This document shows, one piece after another, positions 18,798 to 26,597 of a stretch of 64,000 nucleotides of DNA (the first letter of the stretch is position 1; every line of letters begins with the position of its first letter). A model generated the notes under the pieces. It did no database searches and had not been told where the DNA came from. It was given only the letters and a program-made list of their open reading frames with translations. The translations under genes were made by a program, and so were the position numbers. Source of the stretch: Paenibacillus sp. JZ16 (lineage in GTDB: Bacteria > Bacillota > Bacilli > Paenibacillales > Paenibacillaceae); NCBI RefSeq assembly GCF_015326965.1, contig NZ_CP017659.1, positions 5,894,001-5,958,000 on the forward strand, in the 5' to 3' direction.

Positions 18798-19589
18798 ATG
18801 ATGTCTCAGCGCAGCGTAAAGCCTGTGCTTGAAAAAGTTCAGGATCAACTGAAGGTCCGCATTTATGACCAGCGCGAGGCGATGGGGAAGGCGGCCGCCG
18901 CCGATATTCGTGTTGCCATGCAGCGCCTGCTGGCCGAGAAAGAGCGCATTCGCATCGTCTTTGCAGCCGCCCCGTCCCAGAATGAGTGCCTGGCGGCGCT
19001 GGTGCAATCGGACGGATTGGACTGGAGCCGAGTCACGGCTTTTCATATGGACGAATACATCGGCCTTCCCAAGTCGGCCCCGCAGCGGTTCGGGAACTTT
19101 TTATCCCGGCGGCTGTTTGATCTCGTATCTCCAGGAGAGGTGCATCTGATCGACGGCATGAATGATCCTGAAGGGGAGTGCGACAGGTACAGCGGATTGA
19201 TTACCGCTGCGCCGATCGATATGGTGGTCCTCGGCATTGGCGAGAACGGACATATCGCCTTCAACGATCCGCCCGTTGCAGATTTTGCGGATCCGTTATG
19301 GGTAAAGCGGGTGAAGCTGGACGAGGATTGTCGCCGACAGCAGGTGAATGACGGCTGTTTCGCGAGCTTGGAGGAGGTTCCGAAATACGCGCTTACGCTT
19401 ACCATTCCGGCCTTAATGTCGGCTGCCCATCTGTTCTGCGTCGTTCCCGGCGCAAGCAAGCGAGCGGCGGTACAAAGGACGCTGTACGGCGATATAAGCG
19501 AGGCCTGCCCTGCCAGCATTCTTCGGCAGCATTCGGATTGCACGCTGTACGTGGACCGGGAGTCGTACGGGGAAATCCGGAATGGATAG
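18798..19589 (+). CDS. Glucosamine-6-phosphate deaminase-like (NagB family)
   Basis: A 263-residue protein of NagB length. It keeps the phosphate-binding N-terminal region (VFAAAPSQNECL) and HMDEYIGLP, whose Asp corresponds to the catalytic base Asp72 of Escherichia coli NagB. The second active-site loop reads GIGENGHIAFNDPP where E. coli has GVGNDGHIAFNEP, so Asp141 aligns with Asn and Glu148 with Asp while His143 is kept. These changes suggest a NagB subfamily with a different substrate or ring-opening chemistry. Start ATG 18798 behind GGAGG. It overlaps nagA by 8 bases. Family firm, reaction inferred. Confidence 0.82.
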   Translation: MMSQRSVKPVLEKVQDQLKVRIYDQREAMGKAAAADIRVAMQRLLAEKERIRIVFAAAPSQNECLAALVQSDGLDWSRVTAFHMDEYIGLPKSAPQRFGNFLSRRLFDLVSPGEVHLIDGMNDPEGECDRYSGLITAAPIDMVVLGIGENGHIAFNDPPVADFADPLWVKRVKLDEDCRRQQVNDGCFASLEEVPKYALTLTIPALMSAAHLFCVVPGASKRAAVQRTLYGDISEACPASILRQHSDCTLYVDRESYGEIRNG

Positions 19590-20745
19590 CCATGAACTTG
19601 TTCGTATGGGCCGTCATTACGCAACAGGGGAGCGAATAAGGCTAGAATGGGACTCTGGCGGCGGGATAGAACGGATACTTCCTCACGATGGTGAAGAGGA
19701 TACGTGGATCGCTCCCGGATTGATCGATCTTCAGATTAACGGCGGTTACGGACATGATTTCAATTCGCTGCCGCTCACAACGGATACGATCATTCAGGCA
19801 ACCCGGCGCTTATGGGAGAAAGGCGTAACGCTGTACTACCCCACCGTCATTACCAACGGAGACGAAGAGATCGAGCAATTGCTGCGGGTTATCGACACGG
19901 CTTGCCTGGAGGATGAAGCGGTCGGTTCAACCATAGGCGGGATTCATTTGGAGGGACCTTTCCTTTCTCCGGAGGAAGGCCCAAGGGGAGCGCATGATTC
20001 CCGGTATATCAAGGAGCCGGACTGGGCATTGTTTGCGAGATGGCAGGCGGCATCGGGGAACCGGATTCGGATCGTCACCCTATCGCCGGAGTGGCCCGAT
20101 GCCCCGAGTTTTATCCGGTCGTGCGTCGAATCGGGAATCGTCGTATCGATCGGGCACACCGCTGCGACGCCTGCGCAAATTCGGGAAGCCGTGCAAGCAG
20201 GAGCCACGATGTCCACCCATCTGGGTAATGGCGCACATCTGACGCTGCCGCGGCATCCGAATTATATATGGGAGCAGCTTGCGCAAGATCAGCTGTGGGC
20301 AGGAATCATTGCGGACGGGAACCATCTGCCGGATTCGGTGATCAAGGTGATGCTCCGCGCCAAGTCGTCCAAAGCGCTGCTCGTCAGCGATGCCGTCTAT
20401 TTAAGCGGGATGCCGCCAGGAGAATACGAGACCCATATCGGTGGAAATGTTGTCTTAACGCCTGAGGGTCGATTGCATCTCGCCCGCAAGCCCGAGCTGT
20501 TGGCCGGCTCGGCCATGATGCTTGCCGATGCGGTTTGGCGGCTGGCTCAGTCGGGGCTGTGCACGTTTCCTGAAGCTTGGGACATGGCTTCCATGCGGCC
20601 CGCCGAGGTTATGGGGCAAGCGGAACCCTATGGCCTGAAGAGAGGAGCACAGGCCGACTTCGTGCTTCTGGAGAAGCGCAAGGGGTGCCTCCGCATTGTG
20701 GAGACCGTCAAGGGAGGCCGTTCAGTTTACCAAGGGGATTGTTAG
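19582..20745 (+). CDS. nagA: N-acetylglucosamine-6-phosphate deacetylase (NagA family)
   Basis: A 387-residue amidohydrolase, the usual NagA length. Visible motifs: PGLIDLQINGGYGHDFN (NagA-type replacement of HxH, near residue 44-60), GGIHLEGPFLS with metal-ligand Glu near 120, SIGHTAATPAQIREA (His near 195), STHLGNGAH (His near 212), IIADGNHLP and LLVSDAVYLSG with the catalytic Asp near 275. It removes the acetyl group of N-acetyl-amino-sugar phosphates in the cytoplasm. The start overlaps the NagB-like gene by 8 bases, indicating coupled translation. Last gene of the operon, followed by a terminator. Confidence 0.88.
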   Translation: MDSHELVRMGRHYATGERIRLEWDSGGGIERILPHDGEEDTWIAPGLIDLQINGGYGHDFNSLPLTTDTIIQATRRLWEKGVTLYYPTVITNGDEEIEQLLRVIDTACLEDEAVGSTIGGIHLEGPFLSPEEGPRGAHDSRYIKEPDWALFARWQAASGNRIRIVTLSPEWPDAPSFIRSCVESGIVVSIGHTAATPAQIREAVQAGATMSTHLGNGAHLTLPRHPNYIWEQLAQDQLWAGIIADGNHLPDSVIKVMLRAKSSKALLVSDAVYLSGMPPGEYETHIGGNVVLTPEGRLHLARKPELLAGSAMMLADAVWRLAQSGLCTFPEAWDMASMRPAEVMGQAEPYGLKRGAQADFVLLEKRKGCLRIVETVKGGRSVYQGDC

Positions 20746-20842
20746 GTGTCCTTTTTAGGATATCTAATACGGGGTCCATAGGTTGTAATGAACAGCTGCA
20801 GATTTCTTCGCTTTTTCATTTTTATGTGAAAGACCACGTAAA

Positions 20843-20876
20843 AAATATCCCTTCTTGAATTCAAGAAGGGATATTT
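20843..20876. terminator. Bidirectional terminator, 34-base perfect palindrome
   Basis: AAATATCCCTTCTTGAA is followed directly by its reverse complement; T runs flank it on both strands. It separates nagA from the convergent acetyltransferase gene. Confidence 0.9.
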
Positions 20877-20898
20877 GCATCCGTTTTTTTCTAACGTT

Positions 20899-21560
20899 TT
20901 AAACGTATGGCTTTATTTCTTTTTGATAAAAGTCATATAATTGATTTACAGAAGAACTTGACAAGATCTGACCGGCTCGTTCAACTTTCTCGCGTTCCCA
21001 ATCGAACCATCGCATTTCCTTTAACTTCTCAATTTCTCCATCCGTAAAGCGTTTCTTCATCTCTTTAGCAGGGTTGCCGCCTACGATCGTATAGGGTGGG
21101 ACATCTTTTGCAACAACCGAACCAGCCGCCACAATGGCACCTTCGCCAATGGTCACACCTGGCATAATCATGGCATTCATTCCAATCCAGGCATCGCTTT
21201 CGATGATGGTATCGCCTTTTGGTGCGTAAGAAGTTTCAATCTGATCGACAAACGGGTACACAGTTATCCATTCAGGATGATGATTGTGATTTCCACCCAT
21301 TAGTATAATAACACCACTTGCTATACATACGTAATTGCCAATAATCAACTTATCTATATGCCAACCATGGTCTTCGATGGGATTAAACAACCTTCGGGAT
21401 TTCTCATCCCCCAAAGGTATCTAACGCAACCATCTTCAAAATCATGATGATCGTAATAACCGGAATAATAAGAGTATTCTCCTACTGTAATCATTGGGTT
21501 AGTGACAATATCCTTTAAATACTTAATTTCGGACCAGTGTTCGAACCGATGTTGTTTCAT
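20899..21560 (-). pseudogene. CatB-related hexapeptide O-acetyltransferase, one frameshift
   Basis: From the ATG at 21560 the frame gives [19 protein letters not shown] and [19 protein letters not shown], the N-terminus of type-B chloramphenicol acetyltransferases and their Vat relatives. It leaves the frame at a run of five G (minus strand; plus 21408-21412). One more G would join it to [22 protein letters not shown] and the rest: hexapeptide-repeat left-handed beta helix, catalytic-region GGNHNHHPEW, WIGMNAMIMPGVTIGEGAIVAAGS, GGNPAKEMKKRFTDGEIEKL. Joined length is about 220 residues, normal for the family, which acetylates chloramphenicol or streptogramin A with acetyl-CoA. The single-base lesion in a homopolymer could be real decay, phase variation or a sequence error. 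RBS GAGG, 7 bases before ATG. Confidence 0.85.
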
Positions 21561-21571
21561 TCTTATACCTC

Positions 21572-21604
21572 GCTTCTAAGTAGAGTAGGTCATTACTTAG
21601 AAGC
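21572..21604 (-). promoter_or_regulatory. Stem-loop at the ribosome site of the acetyltransferase (attenuator candidate)
   Basis: Perfect 11-bp arms GCTTCTAAGTA/TACTTAGAAGC with an 11-base loop. On the minus strand the left arm contains the last codons and stop of a 20-codon leader ORF, and the right arm runs directly into the GAGG ribosome site of the acetyltransferase. This is the layout of translational attenuators of inducible cat and erm genes. Confidence 0.7.
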
Positions 21605-21659
21605 TTAATGCAGTAGCGACATTCTTAAACCTTATCAAGCGACGAACCATCGTCCTCAT
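21597..21659 (-). CDS. Leader peptide of the acetyltransferase (20 residues)
   Basis: ATG at 21659 to TAA at 21597 encodes MRTMVRRLIRFKNVATALSF. A ribosome site GAGG lies 6 bases before the ATG, and the predicted transcript start (about 21675) is just upstream. The stop codon is inside the left arm of the stem-loop before the resistance-type gene. By analogy with cat and erm leaders, a ribosome stalled by an antibiotic on this peptide would keep the stem open and free the downstream ribosome site. Peptide existence is inferred from sequence only; the sequence does not match a leader I know. Confidence 0.6.
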   Translation of the reverse strand: MRTMVRRLIRFKNVATALSF

Positions 21660-21681
21660 CCTTTTCCTCAGTATTGGTGAG

Positions 21682-21711
21682 ATTGTAACAAAAGGTTGAT
21701 CTTTTCGTCAA
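21682..21711 (-). promoter_or_regulatory. Promoter of the acetyltransferase leader transcript
   Basis: On the minus strand -35 TTGACG (21711-21706), an 18-base spacer and -10 TACAAT (21687-21682). The start would give a leader of roughly 115 bases holding the small ORF and the stem-loop. Confidence 0.65.
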
Positions 21712-21742
21712 ACGCATGCTTTACAAGCCCTGTTGGGTATCT

Positions 21743-22690
21743 TTAATCGTATTTCGCCATAACCTTCTTCAGAATCCCCTTCATGCAATCCACCAGCTCC
21801 TGCGGCTCCTTCACCGTGGCTTCATTTCCTAAGCCGAGAAAAAATTTAGCAAAATACAAAATTTCGCTGACAGGAACGCTCTGATCGAGCCGTCCGCTTC
21901 CATCCGGTTGCATGTCAACATGGGGAACAGGACACAATTCGGATTCGCAGCGCTGAACGCCTTCCCGGCTCAGATCAACGACCATCCGGGTATAGACTGA
22001 TTTCTCTGCCCCGTATTCCCTCCAATTGCCCAGATGGATATGGCGGTGATCCCGCGGCTCGACTCCGGTTGTATCATATACCACGGTCTGCATGCGGTCA
22101 CAACGGAACAGACGGAAATCCTCCCGCAGAAAACAATAAGCGGGACAATACCAGAAGCCGTTGCTTGCATAGATGCCCACCGGCTGAAGGCTCCGCTCCG
22201 TATAGCCGTCTTTGGTCTCGTATTCCACCGTAACGACTCGCTGATCAACAGCGGCATCCAGCAGAACGCCGAGAGATTCGGCCTTCTGCCGTCTGGTATG
22301 CGTCAGAAAATCCACACGGTTCTTCATCTGGTCAATCCGGTCACGAACATCACCCGGCATGTAATAATAAAATTTTTGAAGCGCGGTAGAGGACTCGGCT
22401 TCAAAGGGAAGAAATAGATAGTGACGCAGGGCGTGGCTGGCAAAAAACATCGCAACGGCTTCTTCCTCGCTGAAGGCGATCGGGGGGAGAATCCGTTCTT
22501 TGAGCACCTGGTATCCGCCGTGCGGTCCTACCTCGGAATAGAGGGGAACGCCCAGCTCGCTCAGCTCCTGCAGGTCCCGCAAGATCGTGCGAGAGGACAC
22601 GTCGAATTGATCGGCCAATTCCCTTACCGTGAATTTCCGCATCCGGTTCACGGTCATCATCAGCTCCATGAGACGTTTGGATTTGGACAT
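21743..22690 (-). CDS. WYL-domain transcriptional regulator (YafY/DeoR-HTH type)
   Basis: A 315-residue regulator. An N-terminal helix-turn-helix of HTH_11 type (FTVRELADQFDVSSRTILRDLQEL, about residues 19-42) is followed by GVPLYSEVGPHGGYQVL and the WYL domain (about 135-215; VTVEYETKDGYTERSLQPVGIYASNGFWYCPAYC). A WCX C-terminal domain ends it. Start ATG with GGAG 8 bases upstream. It is divergent from a DinB-family gene, a frequent pairing in Bacilli, and probably controls that intergenic region. WYL domains bind small ligands or nucleic acid; the ligand is unknown. Confidence 0.88.
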   Translation of the reverse strand: MSKSKRLMELMMTVNRMRKFTVRELADQFDVSSRTILRDLQELSELGVPLYSEVGPHGGYQVLKERILPPIAFSEEEAVAMFFASHALRHYLFLPFEAESSTALQKFYYYMPGDVRDRIDQMKNRVDFLTHTRRQKAESLGVLLDAAVDQRVVTVEYETKDGYTERSLQPVGIYASNGFWYCPAYCFLREDFRLFRCDRMQTVVYDTTGVEPRDHRHIHLGNWREYGAEKSVYTRMVVDLSREGVQRCESELCPVPHVDMQPDGSGRLDQSVPVSEILYFAKFFLGLGNEATVKEPQELVDCMKGILKKVMAKYD

Positions 22691-22720
22691 AAGATCAGCT
22701 CCGTATCTGTTTGATGACTA

Positions 22721-22752
22721 TGACAATAGTTGTCACCATTATACGCTATACT
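22721..22752. promoter_or_regulatory. Divergent promoter region with palindromic operator candidate
   Basis: TGACAA-TAG-TTGTCA (22721-22735) is a perfect inverted repeat. Next to it are TATAAT on the minus strand (22743-22738) and TATACT on the plus strand (22747-22752), suitable as -10 boxes for the WYL regulator gene and the DinB gene. Binding by the WYL regulator is inferred. Confidence 0.5.
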
Positions 22753-22802
22753 GGCTGTAGAACCCAGAGACCCCTTATAACTAAAAAATGGAGTGATGAA
22801 AC

Positions 22803-23291
22803 GTGAATCAATTGCATGAAATGAAGCAGCTGTTGTTCGAGGAACTGGAGCTTATCGTTAGGACCAGTTCGAATCTGATCGGCAAAATTTCACCGGAGCA
22901 TTGGGATTACAGGCCTGCCCATAATATGAGATCGCTTCAGGAGCTCGTGCATCATCTGGTGTCAGTGCCTGCAACGGATCTGTTAATTTTGCAAGAGAAG
23001 AGCGAAGCGGAGATCCGGGAGCTGGAAGCTAGCATCGTCGCTGACGGCGTGGACAAGGACAAGCTGATCTCCTGTATGACGAAGGGACTTGCGGATGTGA
23101 AGTCTTACATGGGCGGACTGACAGATGAAGAATTTATGCAGAAGAAAACGAAACCCTTCTACTTGGAGCATGGTTCAACCCAAGCCAAGTGGCTGATTGA
23201 AATTGTCACGCATGCCCAGCATCATCGGGCGCAAATGTTCAATTATCTGAAAGCCCAGGGCTATGAAGTGAGTATGTTCGATTTATATTAA
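22803..23291 (+). CDS. DinB family protein (metal-binding four-helix bundle)
   Basis: A 162-residue protein. The DinB/YfiT three-His metal site is visible: LQELVHHLVSVP near residue 50 and IVTHAQHHRAQMFNYL near residue 140. Such proteins are putative metal-dependent thiol transferases or hydrolases, and DinB itself is damage-inducible in B. subtilis. The start is GTG with GGAG 9 bases upstream. Control by the divergent WYL regulator is likely. Confidence 0.85.
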   Translation: MNQLHEMKQLLFEELELIVRTSSNLIGKISPEHWDYRPAHNMRSLQELVHHLVSVPATDLLILQEKSEAEIRELEASIVADGVDKDKLISCMTKGLADVKSYMGGLTDEEFMQKKTKPFYLEHGSTQAKWLIEIVTHAQHHRAQMFNYLKAQGYEVSMFDLY

Positions 23292-23328
23292 ACGTCAGGA
23301 GTGCTGATTAAGAACAGGAGGGAGAAGG

Positions 23329-23817
23329 ATGCCGCGACAAATACCGGGAAAATCGCCGAAGCTGCCGTTAACCGGCAAAGAGCGAGCAAAGCTGCGGTCA
23401 AACAAAATGAAGCTCAGCGATATTGCGCATATGGATATCGAGTTATTGTCCGGCGTGCTAGGTGTTTCGGATAGCCGCGCCCAATATATCCGGGGAATGG
23501 CGCAGTTTCAGATGGTTCCTTCGATCGGACCGAAAGTGGCTGAACGCGTAGTCCAGTTGGGGTATTACGCATTGGAAGATATCAAGGATGAAGACGCTGC
23601 TGCTTTAACGGACCGGATGGAAGCGAGCAGCGGTTTCTGGATGGATCCTTGCGTGGAGGATGCGTTTCGCTGCATCGTATATCATGCCAATCATCCGGGG
23701 AGCGGGAAGAGCTGGCATGACTTTACCGAAGTGCGTAAGCAATTCAGGGAGCAGCACGGATATCCTCCAACCCGTCCAACATTATCGTGGTACGACAACA
23801 AAGATGGACAACCATAG
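23329..23817 (+). CDS. Helix-hairpin-helix protein, Cdd1 type
   Basis: A 162-residue protein. A basic N-terminus (LTGKERAKLRSNKMKL) precedes a helix-hairpin-helix motif MVPSIGPKVAERVVQLGY near residues 63-80, and the Cdd1-family signature DPCVEDAFRCIVYHANHPG follows at about 107-125. The family (pathogenicity locus / Cdd1) presumably binds DNA but has no established role. It starts 37 bases after the DinB stop with RBS GGAGGGAGAAGG, so it is probably in the same operon. Confidence 0.82.
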   Translation: MPRQIPGKSPKLPLTGKERAKLRSNKMKLSDIAHMDIELLSGVLGVSDSRAQYIRGMAQFQMVPSIGPKVAERVVQLGYYALEDIKDEDAAALTDRMEASSGFWMDPCVEDAFRCIVYHANHPGSGKSWHDFTEVRKQFREQHGYPPTRPTLSWYDNKDGQP

Positions 23818-24165
23818 GATCCATAACTTGACCAACATACAGCTCGATGAAGAAACGCCTGATGCGACATGTCATGCTGCAATCCGGTAGCGGACATCGG
23901 TCCATTGCCGTTCCGCTCGGGACAGGAAGGAGAGCAACCGGAAGACGGAAGGACGCTCCGGTGACGGGCAGCATGAGGTGAAGCTCAAAACCTCCTCGGG
24001 GAATATCTCGATAAAATAACATGCTAGAAAATAAGAAAAAGAAGCATCCCCGTACTGGTCCGCTCCAGAGTCCACAGTTTATGTGCTCTAAGAAGCAGAC
24101 GATCAGGGAATGCTTGGCATGTTAACCTATTAAACTCTTATATAATTAAGAAAAATGATAGCACC
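23818..24165. other. Intergenic region, no gene recognised
   Basis: 348 bases between convergent genes. Short open frames here show no family resemblance and no ribosome sites. The right end turns AT-rich (ATATAATTAAGAAAAATGATAG). No convincing terminator hairpin was seen. Confidence 0.6.
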
Positions 24166-25617
24166 TTATTCTTCGGCAGGCACTGAAGCCTTGGATGAAG
24201 CGGAAGATCTCATATATTGAGGCGGGTTCACATCATCGATCAGCAGAATACCGTCGTATTGGTCACGGGCGATTAAGCTCTCTGGAATCATGCCCCAGCT
24301 ATAGGCAAAACGCGGCTCGAACATCCAGGAATTACCTGTCCCACGCTTTTGGTACCGCAGATCCACGAAGGTATACGGCGAGCCTGCGGCCGACAGGATC
24401 GATTCGATGGATCCCGGCTTTGCCGGCAGAACGTCATGCACATTCCCCATGTTATCTGCGGTTTGTCCGCTGGCTGGATACAGGCCAAGCACGTAACTGT
24501 ATTTTTTCATTTCATCCGAGAGTTTTTCTCCCATTAAAGTCACCGGATATGGCGAACCCATCACTTCCGTTTGGGCTTTGCGGATGTGGTCGTTATGTCC
24601 CCAAACGATGAATTTCTCCGTCGGGTATACTTCGGTTGCCAGCCACATGAGATTGTCATGCATCGCCTGATCCCGCCATTCCATCGATTCCAGGAACGGT
24701 TCATAATCCCCGCTTTCCATGCCGAGGGTTGACTTGATGGAGAGCTCCACATATTCCTGAGCTACCCGAATCCGGTCGTTCAAGCTTCTTTCAAGCAGCA
24801 TGGACAGTTTGGGGTTATCTGGATATAGCCGCTTCAGATGAGACTCGTTTGCCTCCGTCTTTAAGGATTTTAGGGCATCTTTGTATACTTGAATCAGCTG
24901 ATTTTTCTCTTTGCGGTATGCGGCAAGATCCGTACCAAGAGAGTAGTCTGACAATTTCTTCTCAGCTTCCGTTAGACGCTTAGCCATGGCCTGATCCTGC
25001 AGCCATTGCCCATCCAACAGCGGATGCTGCAGCTGCATGTCAAAACCGGTCAGCACGAGCGGCTGCTTGCTCTTTTGTGCTGTTTGTATGTATTCGAACA
25101 ACGGCAATATCTCCTTGGACCACCAGACGCCAAAGATGGAATCTTTCATCGTTTGTTCCGCGCTCTGCTGTCCGGCCCGGCCGTAAGCCAAGGAGCTATT
25201 GCCAAGACCACTTTCAAAGGCCAGAACGTTGTACCCCATCTCCTGATGCAGGAATTGAATTAAACGGGTCTTAGCCAGATTGAACTCGCCAACCCCGTGG
25301 GAGCTTTCCCCCAGAAACACGAAACGTTTATCTTGCAGCAATGGTTTTAGCATAGCCAGATCCTTATATTGGTTTGGACCGCCCGCCGTCTCGGCGGGTT
25401 GAATCGTATCCAGTCGGTACGCGTGGTCTTTGGCCCAGTCCTCCCACTCGGCAATCTTTTCATCCGAAGTTCGGGCTGTTTTAACTTCTGTAACCTGGCC
25501 TTGGATGGAATCGGCGGTAGCAGCATATGCATCTCCGTGAGGGATTAGGGAAGTTCCTACGATAGAAGCGGTGAGCAGAAACACGGTGAATGCTTTTCTA
25601 GCGTTATGTAGTGGCAC
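24166..25617 (-). CDS. Secreted erythromycin-esterase family protein
   Basis: A 483-residue protein with a Sec signal peptide (cleavage near AYA-ATA, about residue 33). The family core is clear: RFVFLGESSHGVGEF near residue 98 (the GExxH motif of EreA/EreB/SucC homologues), AFESGLGNSS, VWWSKEILPLFEYIQ, LTGFDMQ near 195 and VWGHNDHIRKA near 345. EreA and EreB open the macrolactone ring of erythromycin, but many chromosomal homologues have unknown substrates. Most Ere enzymes are cytosolic; the signal peptide here places it outside the membrane. The start is GTG at 25617 with AAGGAG 9 bases upstream. Confidence 0.85.
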   Translation of the reverse strand: MPLHNARKAFTVFLLTASIVGTSLIPHGDAYAATADSIQGQVTEVKTARTSDEKIAEWEDWAKDHAYRLDTIQPAETAGGPNQYKDLAMLKPLLQDKRFVFLGESSHGVGEFNLAKTRLIQFLHQEMGYNVLAFESGLGNSSLAYGRAGQQSAEQTMKDSIFGVWWSKEILPLFEYIQTAQKSKQPLVLTGFDMQLQHPLLDGQWLQDQAMAKRLTEAEKKLSDYSLGTDLAAYRKEKNQLIQVYKDALKSLKTEANESHLKRLYPDNPKLSMLLERSLNDRIRVAQEYVELSIKSTLGMESGDYEPFLESMEWRDQAMHDNLMWLATEVYPTEKFIVWGHNDHIRKAQTEVMGSPYPVTLMGEKLSDEMKKYSYVLGLYPASGQTADNMGNVHDVLPAKPGSIESILSAAGSPYTFVDLRYQKRGTGNSWMFEPRFAYSWGMIPESLIARDQYDGILLIDDVNPPQYMRSSASSKASVPAEE

Positions 25618-25623
25618 AGAGGA

Positions 25624-25710
25624 TCACTCCTTATAAGATGTCGTATGATTTTTAAATTGTATGAACGGACGTGTAAAGATGCCCGCCACTAAGTGCTTTC
25701 TGCCTTGAAT
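25624..25710 (-). other. Possible short leader ORF before the esterase (ATT start, uncertain)
   Basis: On the minus strand an extended ribosome site AAGGAGGTGA (25727-25718) stands where no normal start codon follows. An ATT at 25710 opens a 28-codon frame that ends in the TGA of AAGGAGTGA, the ribosome site of the esterase gene. ATT starts are very rare, so this may be chance; the strength of the ribosome site is the reason to note it. Confidence 0.25.
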
Positions 25711-25779
25711 GTGGGAATCACCTCCTTAACATAGCCGAGATTACGGCTCGTTGGTTCAACGCCGCCATGAGCTGGCCGC

Positions 25780-25977
25780 TTAATCCTCTTCCCAGAACAG
25801 ATCGTTCAAAGTACGCGATAATGCCTTGCATATGGCCACGCACAGGCTGAGGGACGGATTATATTTCCCCAGCTCGATCAGGCCGATGGTCTGCCTGGAG
25901 ACACCGACGATCTGGGCCAGTTCTTCCTGCGATAAATCCTTCTCGACGCGGGCCATCTTCAATTTGATGTTTTTCAT
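25780..25977 (-). CDS. XRE-family helix-turn-helix regulator (YozG-like)
   Basis: A 65-residue one-domain Cro/CI regulator: KMARVEKDLSQEELAQIVGV (helices 1-2) then SRQTIGLIELGKYNPSLSL (recognition helix and following), ending LNDLFWEED. Proteins of this size typically accompany a small membrane protein gene. Here one lies 25 bases upstream on the same strand, so they form a two-gene operon and the regulator is likely autoregulatory. Confidence 0.9.
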   Translation of the reverse strand: MKNIKLKMARVEKDLSQEELAQIVGVSRQTIGLIELGKYNPSLSLCVAICKALSRTLNDLFWEED

Positions 25978-26002
25978 GCGGCAGTCCCCCTGATATCCCT
26001 TT

Positions 26003-26521
26003 CTATGAGTCGAATGGATCGTTCTGTGACATTTTCTGGCTTACCTTGTTGGCGCCGTAGTGGATCAACCAATTCCCTCCGACAAAGAGCGGGATGTAGA
26101 TGATCAGTGAGACGAAGAAAACGCTGAAGAAATATTTGAGCTCGGTCGCACTGTTGTCATTGCCAAACAGGATCGCGCTGCGGATACCGAAAAAAAGAGC
26201 AAGTGCAACACCGATAATGAGCCCCCATATCGCCGTACGCATGCTGAACGAAATTTTGCTCCGCTGGTCATGGACCTCCACTTCATCCGAGTAAATCCCC
26301 AGCGCCACGCTGCGTATCCCAAAATATAAGCTTCCTCCCAGTATGATCAGCATTTCCAGCCAGACGGACTCCGTTCGCGGGAGTGCAAAAGATTTGATGA
26401 TAACGGAAATGCTGCATATGATCATGATCAAGGTATACACCTCTTTATATAACTTGTTCTTTAGATTGACGATACGCTCATCTTCAGCCGTGCTCTTCTT
26501 AAACCAATTCAAGCTCATCAT
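26003..26521 (-). CDS. Small membrane protein, DUF6773-like
   Basis: A 172-residue protein with four predicted membrane segments (about residues 28-47, 55-75, 94-115, 130-155) and a charged N-terminus with STAEDERIVNLKNKLYKEVY. It resembles the DUF6773/YcxB-neighbour type of membrane protein found beside YozG-like regulators. Two adjacent ATG codons could start it; the second (26518) has the better distance to AAGGAAGG. No function is known. Confidence 0.7.
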   Translation of the reverse strand: MMSLNWFKKSTAEDERIVNLKNKLYKEVYTLIMIICSISVIIKSFALPRTESVWLEMLIILGGSLYFGIRSVALGIYSDEVEVHDQRSKISFSMRTAIWGLIIGVALALFFGIRSAILFGNDNSATELKYFFSVFFVSLIIYIPLFVGGNWLIHYGANKVSQKMSQNDPFDS

Positions 26522-26568
26522 TCCTTCCTTTGGTTAGAGATAGGTTTTGAGATTTTCCGGATACATGC

Positions 26569-26597
26569 ATTGTAATAGTATTTACGTCTTTTTGCAA
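26569..26597 (-). promoter_or_regulatory. Promoter of the DUF6773-like/XRE operon
   Basis: On the minus strand -35 TTGCAA (26597-26592), 17-base spacer, -10 TACAAT (26574-26569). Confidence 0.6.
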
